A DNA stretch of 64,000 nt from Deltaproteobacteria bacterium (GTDB taxonomy: Bacteria; Desulfobacterota; Desulfuromonadia; Geobacterales; Pseudopelobacteraceae), in the NCBI GenBank assembly GCA_016182975.1, contig JACPFJ010000006.1, forward strand, positions 1 through 64,000, read 5' to 3'. The position numbers and the translations under genes are program-made. The notes beneath the pieces were generated by a model. That model did no database searches. It was not told the origin of the DNA and worked only from the letters and a program-made list of their open reading frames with translations. Shown one piece after another: positions 46,694 to 54,285 of this stretch; within the stretch, counting starts at the first letter, position 1, and each line of letters starts with the position of its first letter.

Positions 46694-47339
46694 ATGCGCC
46701 GACTCGTCGTTTCCGCCATGATTGCCCTGCTCGCTATCCCCGCATTCGCGATGAAAAAACCCTCTATGCCCTCGGCATGCTCGTATCCCGCTCACTCGCC
46801 GCCTTCCGCCTCACCCCCGCCGAGGTGGCGTTCGTGGCGCAGGGTCTTGCGGACTCCGCCACGGGCAAGACCCCGCAGGTGGAACTCAGCGCCTACAACG
46901 AGAAGGTCCAGGAGTGGGCCAAGGCGCGCCGCAAGGCCCAGGGTGAGAAGCATGCCGCCGCAAACAAGGAGGTCCTCGACAAGGCGGCCAAGGAGAAGGG
47001 TGCGGTCAAGACCGATTCCGGCCTGGTTTATCTCTCGCTGAAGGAGGGGAGCGGAGCCAGCCCGACAGCGACCGACACGGTCAAGGTCAACTACCGCGGC
47101 ACACTCACCGATGGCAAAGAGTTCGACAGCTCCTACAAGCGCGGTACCCCGATAGAGTTCCGGCTGAACGGCGTCATCAAATGCTGGACCGAGGGGTTGC
47201 AGAAGATGAAGGTGGGAGGCAAGGCCAGATTGGTCTGCCCCCGGCGATCGCCTACGGTGAGGCCGGCGCCGGTGACGTAATCCCCCCCAATGCCGCCCTG
47301 CTGTTCGAGGTAGAGCTGCTGGAGGTGAAGAATAAGTAG
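46694..47339 (+). pseudogene. Frameshifted exported FKBP peptidyl-prolyl isomerase
   Basis: A signal-peptide start (MRRLVVSAMIALLAIPAFA) is followed by an A6 run near 46750, where the frame must change to reach DEKTLYALGMLVSRSLAAF. The FkpA/Mip-like helical domain and FKBP domain (VKVNYRGTLTDGKEFDSSYKRG, GLQKMKVGGKARLVCP) follow in that frame. A second shift at a C5 run near 47238 is needed to restore PPAIAYGEAGAGDVIPPNAALLFEVELL. Both shifts are single-base losses in homopolymers, so either decay or sequencing error could explain them. Confidence 0.85.
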
Positions 47340-47370
47340 AAGGTGTCAAGCTGTTTGGGAGGAATTCGGC

Positions 47371-47571
47371 ATGATCTGGGAATACAAGATCGTCTTTATC
47401 GGCACGGAATCGGCGGACGAGGATGAGTACGAGACGCGCCTGCACGACGGGGTCCACATGTTGAACGAGCTGGGGAGCGAGGGGTGGGAACTGATCGGTT
47501 ATCTTCCGCACCGGATGCAGGGGCAACGCAACAAGTACCACGTCATCCTCAAGCGCCCCAGGGGTGAGTGA
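47371..47571 (+). CDS. DUF4177-like small protein
   Basis: This 66-residue protein fits the DUF4177 pattern: WEYKIVFIGTE, LNELGSEGWELIGYLPHRMQ, then NKYHVILKRPR. GGGAGG precedes the start by 8 bp. The function is unknown. It is followed by a terminator. Confidence 0.85.
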   Translation: MIWEYKIVFIGTESADEDEYETRLHDGVHMLNELGSEGWELIGYLPHRMQGQRNKYHVILKRPRGE

Positions 47572-47593
47572 GACGGAGTAACAAAACAGATGG

Positions 47594-47618
47594 AAAGGCC
47601 CGCGGCGAGCGGGCCTTT
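47594..47618 (+). terminator. Terminator hairpin
   Basis: AAAGGCCCGC-GGCGA-GCGGGCCTTT, followed by CCGTTT. Confidence 0.75.
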
Positions 47619-47694
47619 CCGTTTAAGGAGCCTGCATACAACCTGAAATCTGGTATATTTGTGGTGGAGTCATCTCAATTCCCGGGAGGTCAGC

Positions 47695-48207
47695 ATGCCG
47701 GAAACACCTTTATCCAGCGAGGAAACGCCACGCATCCGGGAGATGACCATCGACGACTTTCCCGAGGTCTTCCATATCGGCGAGGAGGTCTTTACCGCCG
47801 AGTATTCCCAGAGCCTCTACCGCACCTGGGACGAGTTCGAAATAACCACCCTCTTCAATTCGGACACGGAACTCTGTCTGGTGGCGGAGGCGGGGGAGCG
47901 GATCCTCGGTTTCGCCCTGGGGACGACGGTCAAGAAGCACAACTCGCCCTGGAAATACGGCTACCTGGTCTGGCTGGGGGTCCGCAGCGACATCCAGAAG
48001 GGGCGCGTGGGGAGCAGGCTGTTCAACGAGATCAGGCGCCGCATGCAGGAACAGGGGGTGCGGATGATCATCATCGACACCTCCGCCGATAACAAGCCGG
48101 CTATCCGTTTCTTTCAGAAGCAGGGATTCAACGACATCCAGGAGCATGTGTACATGTCCCTGAACCTGACCCGCAAGTCCAAGAAAAAGGGCGTGAAGAA
48201 ACCATGA
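47695..48207 (+). CDS. GNAT-family N-acetyltransferase
   Basis: ATG 47695 follows GGGAGGTCAGC. The 170-residue protein has the GNAT core: RIREMTIDDFPEVFHIGEEVF, LGFALGTTVKK, GYLVWLGVRSDIQKGRVGSRLFNEIRRRM (acetyl-CoA site), DTSADNKPAIRFFQKQGFNDI. It resembles RimI-like enzymes, but the substrate is not clear. It overlaps the M20 peptidase start by 4 bp (ATGA), so the pair are co-translated. An N-acetyl amino acid or peptide cycle with the peptidase is one idea. Confidence 0.88.
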   Translation: MPETPLSSEETPRIREMTIDDFPEVFHIGEEVFTAEYSQSLYRTWDEFEITTLFNSDTELCLVAEAGERILGFALGTTVKKHNSPWKYGYLVWLGVRSDIQKGRVGSRLFNEIRRRMQEQGVRMIIIDTSADNKPAIRFFQKQGFNDIQEHVYMSLNLTRKSKKKGVKKP

Positions 48208-49340
48208 ATGACCGACTTGAGAAGGTCTGGCACGCCATCAACCCCGACAGGCTGCGCGGGACGTTCCTCGATCTGTTGGATATCTACTCACCCTCCGGCA
48301 AGGAAGAGGACATCCAACTCTACCTGGAAGACATCCTCAGCCGGGCGGGCTTCAAAGTGGAACGCCAGACGGTGGAGCATGAGCGCTACAACCTGCGCGT
48401 CACCATGGGGAGCGGAGAGCCGCAGATCTACCTGGTAGGCCATGTGGACACCGTCCCTGCCTGGGATCTGGAGGAATTCGGGCCGCGGGAGGAGGACGGT
48501 GTCATCCATGGGCTGGGGAGCGCCGACATGAAAGGGGGGTGCGCCGCCATGGTCGAGGCCTGGCTGGCCCTGGCCGAGGCCCTTTCGCCGGCGGAGCTGC
48601 CGCAGGCCGGCCTGCTGCTGGTGGTTGGGGAGGAGGAAAACGGCGACGGCAGCGCCACCTTCCTCAACGATTGCCGCCCGCCGTGGGTGGTCATCGGCGA
48701 ACCGACCGGCCTGACTGCCTGTTTCGCCCATTACGGCTACATGGAGGCGGGCATCCTCACCCGCGGCCGCCGCAGCCACTCCTCGCTCCCCGAACTGGGA
48801 CACAACGCGGTGGAATCGATGCTGCGAGTCCTGCTGCACCTGGGGAAAGACCCCCTGTTCGACCGGGAGAGTTCGGAGATCGTCTATTCCATCCGCGAGA
48901 TGAGCTCCTCGCAGGCCGGCTTTGTCGTCCCCGATCGCTGCGAGGCGTGGATAGACCTGCATCTTCCTCCGGAGATGGACCCGGACACCCTTCAGCAGGC
49001 GATCCGCCGCATCCTCGCCAACGCCGGCCGCTCGATCCCGGACCTGGATCTGGACGTCAGCTTCGACTTCGCCTCCCGGGGCTACAACCTGGGGAGCGAA
49101 AACCCTCCGGCGCAGCTGTTGCGGATGATCTACCCCATGCTGGGACAACCGTTACAGCTGGATGCCTTCCGCTCCCACTCGGACGGGAACCTCTTTTTTG
49201 CGTCGGGCTCAAAGCCGCTGATCCTCGGTCCCGGTTTCCTGGAGACCGCCCATACGCCCGACGAGCAGGTCGTCTTCGATCAGGTGACGACCGCCGCGCA
49301 CATCTATGCGGCACTTTGTCTGTGGATGGGCAAGGAGTGA
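48204..49340 (+). CDS. M20-family metallopeptidase / deacylase
   Basis: This 378-residue enzyme shows the M20 motifs: VGHVDTVP (first metal His and catalytic Asp), GLGSADMKGGCAAMVEAWL (bridging Asp), GEEENGDGSATF (Glu general base and ligand), and LGPGFLETAHTPDEQV near the C-terminus (last ligand His). A dimerisation insert is present (RGRRSHSSLPELGHNAVES). Family members include ArgE, DapE and LysK. Exact substrate unclear. It is coupled to the GNAT gene. Confidence 0.9.
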   Translation: MNDRLEKVWHAINPDRLRGTFLDLLDIYSPSGKEEDIQLYLEDILSRAGFKVERQTVEHERYNLRVTMGSGEPQIYLVGHVDTVPAWDLEEFGPREEDGVIHGLGSADMKGGCAAMVEAWLALAEALSPAELPQAGLLLVVGEEENGDGSATFLNDCRPPWVVIGEPTGLTACFAHYGYMEAGILTRGRRSHSSLPELGHNAVESMLRVLLHLGKDPLFDRESSEIVYSIREMSSSQAGFVVPDRCEAWIDLHLPPEMDPDTLQQAIRRILANAGRSIPDLDLDVSFDFASRGYNLGSENPPAQLLRMIYPMLGQPLQLDAFRSHSDGNLFFASGSKPLILGPGFLETAHTPDEQVVFDQVTTAAHIYAALCLWMGKE

Positions 49341-49367
49341 GGGGTGAAGGGGAAAAACTGGCGCCGT

Positions 49368-50087
49368 TCAGGCCGACATCTCCTTCAATTCGCGGATGAT
49401 CTCCACCTGGCGCTGGAAGATGTAGTGCGAAATCTGCTGTTCCAAGGCCTTGTCGGGCGCTATGGAAAACTTGAGGAGATACGCCCCGTCAAGCTCCGTG
49501 GTTCCCAGATGCCGGGCAGGGGCCTTGACCTTGGCTAAGGTGTTCTGGATGATGTTGGGCAGCATGAATTGCAGCATGGTTTCGAAACCGTCCTCGAACG
49601 AAGGTGGCTGCTCAAAACGGACGGCCGCGCCGGACATGGAGAGATCCACCAGCCTCCCCTGCAGCGATTCCCCCTGGAGCTCGAATACGGCCTCGGTGGG
49701 GGGGTCCAACTCCAGCCGGATCGCGTTGCGGCGCTCGGCCATGAGCTCGGCAAAGAAGAATCCCTTCAGGGTTGCGGCCTGTTTCCTCACATTGACGTAG
49801 TGGACATGGGCGCCGACGACATGGGAAAACGCCGGGCAACGGATAAAGGCATAGCGGTCCTTGTTGATGGCAACGGCCTGCTGGGGGTGGATGTCCAGGT
49901 CGAGGACGTCCCGGTCCACGACCGCGATCGTGGCGGGATAGCTGATGGGAAGGCCCTTGTAGTAGTTGATCAGGGATACGCGCGTCTTCCCCTGCTTGAG
50001 GAGTTCCCTGAAACACGCCAGTATCCGCGTCTGATCATCGTCGTAGGTATTTTCGATCCTCGTGCTGTACAAAAAGGAGAAATCCAT
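49368..50087 (-). CDS. PilZ-domain cyclic-di-GMP receptor-like protein
   Basis: This 239-residue protein has a flagellar-brake-like N-terminal region (residues 10-110) and a C-terminal PilZ domain with the ligand motifs AERRNAIRLEL and DLSMSGAAVRF. These correspond to RxxxR and D/NxSxxG. Such proteins bind cyclic-di-GMP and modulate motility or surface functions. GGAG lies upstream of ATG. It is convergent with the M20 gene. Confidence 0.85.
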   Translation of the reverse strand: MDFSFLYSTRIENTYDDDQTRILACFRELLKQGKTRVSLINYYKGLPISYPATIAVVDRDVLDLDIHPQQAVAINKDRYAFIRCPAFSHVVGAHVHYVNVRKQAATLKGFFFAELMAERRNAIRLELDPPTEAVFELQGESLQGRLVDLSMSGAAVRFEQPPSFEDGFETMLQFMLPNIIQNTLAKVKAPARHLGTTELDGAYLLKFSIAPDKALEQQISHYIFQRQVEIIRELKEMSA

Positions 50088-50193
50088 GACTGCACTCCGT
50101 CGTCTTGGTCGAAGGGATCACAAGGGTTCAGGAAACGATTTTTGATTGTTGTAACACATATCCTTGATTGGATAAATGAAAAAGGAGGGTTCA

Positions 50194-50598
50194 ATGGAGA
50201 CACGGGAGCAGATCGAGCGTTTTCTCGCCTCACCGGCCTTCGGGGTCGTTGGGGCTTCAACAAACCGCCACAAGTTCGGCAACAAGGTGCTGCGCTGCTA
50301 CGCGCAGAACGGACGCCGGGTCGTCCCGGTCAACCCCAACGAGAGCGAGATCGAGCAGATCCCCTGCGTGGCCGGCATCTCTGACCTTCCCCCGGAGGTG
50401 AAGAGCATCTCCATGATCACCCCGCCGGCGGTGACCGAACAGCTCGTGCCGCTGGCCATCGAGAAGGGTATCGAGAACATCTGGATGCAGCCCGGCGCGG
50501 AGAGCCCGGGGGCGGTGGCGCTCTGCCTGCAGCACAACGTCAACGTCATCGCCGACGGAAGCTGCATCCTGGTGGTGCTCGGCTATCACGACCACTGA
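50194..50598 (+). CDS. CoA-binding domain protein (YccU-like)
   Basis: This 134-residue protein is read from ATG 50194 (AAGGAGG upstream). The Rossmann-type CoA-binding motif is FGVVGASTNRHKFGNKVLRCYAQNG; later parts are VVPVNPNESEIEQIP, IENIWMQPGAESPGAVALC and VIADGSCILV. It is a stand-alone version of the succinyl-CoA-synthetase CoA-binding fold. The function is unknown. Confidence 0.9.
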   Translation: METREQIERFLASPAFGVVGASTNRHKFGNKVLRCYAQNGRRVVPVNPNESEIEQIPCVAGISDLPPEVKSISMITPPAVTEQLVPLAIEKGIENIWMQPGAESPGAVALCLQHNVNVIADGSCILVVLGYHDH

Positions 50599-50616
50599 TC
50601 CTGAAAACGGCACTTC

Positions 50617-50771
50617 AACCACAGAGACACAGAGAACACAGAGGAATCACAGAGCTTTTTTAAATAGATTCATTCCCAAAAGGGTGAATTGCATAATCGG
50701 TGAGATGTATTCTAATGCTCTGTAAATTAAAAGATTTTCTCTGTGATCTCTGTGACTCTGTGGTGAGGTTT
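50617..50771. repeat. CACAGAGA-type inverted repeat element
   Basis: The 5' arm has ACCACAGAGACACAGAG then AACACAGAGG (50617-50654). The 3' arm (50735-50771) is its near complement, made of CTCTGTGAT and CTCTGTGAC words. Roughly 25 of 28 aligned bases match. The words recur every 8-9 bp. It fills the gap between the CoA-binding and LysR genes. Confidence 0.75.
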
Positions 50772-50788
50772 GCAGAATTTAGGCTGAT

Positions 50789-51676
50789 TCATCCCTCCAC
50801 GTATGCCGATGTCCGCTCCAGCAGGAAGTCGACAAAGGCGCGATTGGCCCGCGACAGGTAGGCGCCCCGCTTCCAGGCGATAACCAGGTCCAGGTGCAGC
50901 GGCGGGTCGAACGGCACGGCCGTCAGGTCATCATCGCCGGCCACGACCATGGCGAGGAAGGTGGAGATCCCCATGCCGCCGCGCACCAACGACTTGACCA
51001 GCGAGAACAGGTTGGTCTCAAGGACGATCCGCGGCTCGGTACCGCTCCCCTTGATCACCTCGAAGATCAGCTCCCGCAGGTAGTACCCCTCCTTGTAGAA
51101 CACCAGCGGTTCGCGGACGAACTCCGCGAAGGTAACCGACGGCTTCCGGGCAAAGGCATGGCCGCAGGGCACACAGACCACCACCTCCTCACGCAGGAAA
51201 TGGCGCACCTCCAGGGTGTCGGGAACGCTGCGCCCGGCAATGACACCCATGTCCAACTCCCCCTGGCCGATCATCTGCTGGATGCGCCAGGCCCCCTCTC
51301 CGTAGACCGACAGATTCAGATTCGGATAGCGCTTCTTGAAATCGCGCAGGATTGCGGGAAAGAAGTAGGCGCTCAGCATGGGCGGGATGCCGATACGCAC
51401 CTCTCCCTTGTTCAGACCTCGCAGATCGCCCATCTCCAGTCCCGCCACCTTTATCCCCTCCAGAATTCCGCGTGCGTGCTCCAGGAATATCTCCCCTTCG
51501 GCCGTCAGCGTTACCCGCTTGTCCTGGCGGTTAAAGAGGAGCAGTTCCAGTTCGTCCTCCAGCCTTTTTATGGCCACGCTCACGGCAGGCTGGGCGATGC
51601 GGAGCCGCTCCGCCGCCCTGGTGAAGTTCCCCGTTCGGGCAATCTCCATGAAGTATTTCAACTGTCGCACGTCCAC
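50789..51676 (-). CDS. LysR-family transcriptional regulator
   Basis: This 295-residue regulator has the N-terminal winged helix (MDVRQLKYFMEIARTGNFTR, AAERLRIAQPAVSVAIKRLE) and a periplasmic-binding-protein-like effector domain (residues 90-295; VRIGIPPMLSAYFFPAILRDFKKRYPNL, LVRGGMGISTFLAM). It is divergent from a methyltransferase-MFS operon, the usual layout for a LysR regulator and its target. Confidence 0.94.
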   Translation of the reverse strand: MDVRQLKYFMEIARTGNFTRAAERLRIAQPAVSVAIKRLEDELELLLFNRQDKRVTLTAEGEIFLEHARGILEGIKVAGLEMGDLRGLNKGEVRIGIPPMLSAYFFPAILRDFKKRYPNLNLSVYGEGAWRIQQMIGQGELDMGVIAGRSVPDTLEVRHFLREEVVVCVPCGHAFARKPSVTFAEFVREPLVFYKEGYYLRELIFEVIKGSGTEPRIVLETNLFSLVKSLVRGGMGISTFLAMVVAGDDDLTAVPFDPPLHLDLVIAWKRGAYLSRANRAFVDFLLERTSAYVEG

Positions 51677-51690
51677 AGGCGCCTCCCTTG

Positions 51691-51711
51691 ACGATAATCA
51701 ATTGTTATCGT
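51691..51711. promoter_or_regulatory. LysR-type binding site candidate
   Basis: ACGATAA-N7-TTATCGT, 7-bp perfect arms, 15 bp upstream of the lysR start in the divergent promoter region. Size and position fit a LysR recognition site. Confidence 0.5.
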
Positions 51712-51791
51712 AACTATAGTAATTATATATTTTAGTTATTACCAAGCAAGTGCTAATCTGGTCGTACATTCAAGAAAGAGGAGGTGCCGCC

Positions 51792-52553
51792 ATGGCCGAT
51801 TCAGCTCAGTTCAAGGACCATTTCTCCGGGCATGCCGACGCCTACACCCGCTACCGTCCCTCCTATCCACCGCAGATGTTCGCCTGGCTGGCCGGGCTGA
51901 CGAAGGGACACGACCTTGCCTGGGACTGCGGCTGCGGCAACGGTCAAGCCGCCGTCGCCATTGCCCCCTACTACCGGCTGGTTATCGCCACCGACCCCAG
52001 CCCACAGCAGATCGAGCATGCCCTGCCCCACGAGGGTGTTCGCTACAGCGTGGCCCCGGCCGAGGAATCCGGCATCGCGGGCGCGACAGTGGACCTCATC
52101 GTGGTGGCCCAGGCCCTGCACTGGTTCGATTTCGACCGTTTCTACGACGAGGCGCGGCGGGTGGCGCGGCGGGATGGGGTCATCGCGGCCTTCTCCTACG
52201 GCGAGGTGCGGCTGGACGGCCCGCCGGACGAGACGGTTTCCCGCTTCTACCACGAAATCATCGGCCCCTGCTGGCCCCCTGAGAGGCGCTACGTGGACGA
52301 GCACTATGCCACCATCCCCTTCCCCTTCCAGGAGATCGTCTCCCCTCCGTTTGCCATGGAGATCGACTGGAATCTGGAACACCTGATGGGATATCTGGGC
52401 ACCTGGTCGGCGGTCAAGGAGTACGAGAGACGCAATGGCAGCGATCCCCTGGCACTCATCGCCGGCGAACTGCGCTCGGCATGGGGCGATCCGCGGCAGG
52501 AGCGGCGCATCAGTTGGCCGCTTTCCATACGTGTCGGCCGGATAGCGCCATGA
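51792..52553 (+). CDS. Class I SAM-dependent methyltransferase
   Basis: ATG 51792 follows GAGGAGGT. The 253-residue protein begins FKDHFSGHADAYTRYRPSYPP, then motif I WDCGCGNGQAAVAIAPYY, ATDPSPQQIEHA, and post-motif DLIVVAQALHWFDFDRFYDEARRV. It is typical of methyltransferase_11/25-type small-molecule enzymes. The substrate is unknown. It overlaps the MFS gene by 4 bp (ATGA), so export of a methylated product or its precursor is conceivable. Confidence 0.9.
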   Translation: MADSAQFKDHFSGHADAYTRYRPSYPPQMFAWLAGLTKGHDLAWDCGCGNGQAAVAIAPYYRLVIATDPSPQQIEHALPHEGVRYSVAPAEESGIAGATVDLIVVAQALHWFDFDRFYDEARRVARRDGVIAAFSYGEVRLDGPPDETVSRFYHEIIGPCWPPERRYVDEHYATIPFPFQEIVSPPFAMEIDWNLEHLMGYLGTWSAVKEYERRNGSDPLALIAGELRSAWGDPRQERRISWPLSIRVGRIAP

Positions 52554-53776
52554 CCATGAGTGTCGCCGCCGAGAGCACGGCGCTGAACGAGGGACGGGTC
52601 AGCATCGGAACGACAACCTTCCGGCGCGCCAACCTGGCGTTATTCTGCGCCGGTTTCGTCACCTTCGTCACCCTCTACGACGTGCAGCCGCTCTTGCCGC
52701 TCTTCAGCCGCGAGTTCAACGTGCCGCCGGCCATGGGAAGCCTGCCGCTCTCGATCAGCACGGCCGCCATGGCAATCGCCATGCTGCTCGCCGGGACCCT
52801 CTCCGAGACCCTTGGTCGCAAGCCGGTCATGGCGGTCTCGCTGTTTCTCACCTCGCTTTTGGCCTGCCTGACACTATTCAGCCACAGTTTCTCCACGCTG
52901 CTGGCCTTGCGGCTGGCACAGGGGGTCGTCCTGGCCGGGGTCCCCTCGGTGGCCATGGCCTACCTGGGGGAGGAGATGGATGCCCGCTCCATCGGCGCCG
53001 CCATGGGGCTTTACATCAGCGGCAACGCCGTGGGGGGCATGATCGGGCGTATCGGCTCGGCCCTGCTCTGCGATTACCTCCCCTGGCACGCCGCCATAGG
53101 GATCATCGGCCTCTTCAGCCTGCTCTTGAGCCTAGTGTTCCTGAAGAGCCTCCCCCCCTCGGCCAGCTTCCGGCCACGCCCCTTCCAGGCGCGCTACCTG
53201 TTCACCTCCCTCCAGCAACATCTGCGGGACCCCGGCCTGCTCTGCCTGTACGGCCTCGCCTTCCTCGGCATGGGGGGCTTCGTCACCCTCTACAACTACA
53301 TCGGCTTCCGCCTGCTGGCGCCCCCATACGGCCTGGGCCAGTCTCAGGTCAGCCTGATCTTCCTGGTCTACCTGCTCGGTTCCTTCAGCTCCGGCGTCAT
53401 CGGCCGGCTGATCCACCGGTTCGGGCGCGGCCCCATGATACGGCTGACCCTCGCAACCATGTTCGCCGGCACGCTTCTCACCCTGGCGACACCGCTCCCC
53501 CTGATCGTGGCTGGTGTGGGGATCTTCACCTGCGGCTTCTTCGGCGCCCACGCCATCGCATCCAGCTGGGTGGGGCGACGGGCAAGGAGCGCCAAGGCCC
53601 AGGCCTCGTCACTCTACCTCTTCTTCTATTACCTGGGATCGAGCGTCTCCGGGACAGTGGGGGGGCTCTTCTGGGTACACCTGGGGTGGCCGGGGGTGGC
53701 GGCCATGATCGGCCTGCTGGTCCTCCTGGCGTTCCTCGTCTCCGCCCTGCTGCTGCGACTGCCGGTGATGGAATAG
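52550..53776 (+). CDS. MFS transporter, YnfM-like
   Basis: This 408-residue inner-membrane transporter has about twelve hydrophobic segments. MFS landmarks include TLSETLGRKPVM (loop 2-3) and GVIGRLIHRFGRGPMI (loop 8-9). YNYIGFRLLAPPYGL resembles the YnfM group. An arrangement with a divergent LysR gene also occurs for E. coli ynfM. The start overlaps the methyltransferase stop. A strong terminator follows. Confidence 0.9.
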   Translation: MTMSVAAESTALNEGRVSIGTTTFRRANLALFCAGFVTFVTLYDVQPLLPLFSREFNVPPAMGSLPLSISTAAMAIAMLLAGTLSETLGRKPVMAVSLFLTSLLACLTLFSHSFSTLLALRLAQGVVLAGVPSVAMAYLGEEMDARSIGAAMGLYISGNAVGGMIGRIGSALLCDYLPWHAAIGIIGLFSLLLSLVFLKSLPPSASFRPRPFQARYLFTSLQQHLRDPGLLCLYGLAFLGMGGFVTLYNYIGFRLLAPPYGLGQSQVSLIFLVYLLGSFSSGVIGRLIHRFGRGPMIRLTLATMFAGTLLTLATPLPLIVAGVGIFTCGFFGAHAIASSWVGRRARSAKAQASSLYLFFYYLGSSVSGTVGGLFWVHLGWPGVAAMIGLLVLLAFLVSALLLRLPVME

Positions 53777-53808
53777 CCGGCCGGCTGTCCGCAATATGCG
53801 CGCCGGAA

Positions 53809-53842
53809 AGAGAAAAGGCCTGCTTGCGCAGGCCTTTTCTCT
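53809..53842. terminator. Bidirectional terminator
   Basis: A perfect 15-bp stem, AGAGAAAAGGCCTGC / GCAGGCCTTTTCTCT, closes a TTGC loop. It separates the MFS gene from the convergent small Cys-rich gene. Confidence 0.9.
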
Positions 53843-53859
53843 TCTCTGTATGCAACGAC

Positions 53860-54027
53860 TCAATCTCCTAATACCCCTGCTTCGGGATACTGGACCGGAT
53901 CGCAGACGTTTGCCGGATCATGCGCCTTGGCGCCGCATCTGCCGCAGGTTACCAAGGCGTCGGCCGACAGGCTGCTGATCTTCGCCGCGTCGGTGATGTT
54001 ACATATCTTTTCGCTTTCGCTTGACAT
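53860..54027 (-). CDS. Small cysteine-containing hypothetical protein
   Basis: A 55-residue frame with AAGGGGG before ATG 54027: ICNITDAAKISSLSADALVT, CGRCGAKAHDPANVC, DPVQYPEAGVLGD. CGRC plus a later Cys suggests a small zinc-ribbon-like or redox site. No named family. A close terminator downstream and the ribosome site support a real gene. Confidence 0.65.
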   Translation of the reverse strand: MSSESEKICNITDAAKISSLSADALVTCGRCGAKAHDPANVCDPVQYPEAGVLGD

Positions 54028-54138
54028 GACCTAAACCCCCTTTCGGGAACTGCTTCAATACTTCCTGGGTGTATGATAGCGCAATTCAGGGAAAAGATAC
54101 ATCGGCTTCGTTGTTTTATCCTTGAAAAAGCAGTTCAT

Positions 54139-54270
54139 TAACGCAAAGACGCAAAGTTCGCAAAGAAACCAATCAGTTAATAGAAATCTGGTTGTCACCC
54201 CGCAGGTGAACGTGATTTCAGAATTATCTTAGTGTTTTTCCTAGCGTTCTTTGCGTCTTTGCGTTTCAAA
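54139..54270. repeat. CGCAAAGA-type inverted repeat element
   Basis: The 5' arm is AACGCAAAGACGCAAAG then TTCGCAAAGAAA. The 3' arm (54235-54267) is the near complement, CTAGCGTTCTTTGCGTCTTT then GCGTTTC. Words recur every 8-9 bp. It occupies the 258-bp gap between the small Cys protein and the diguanylate cyclase genes. Confidence 0.75.
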
Positions 54271-54285
54271 TGCCTTTTGGGCTTA

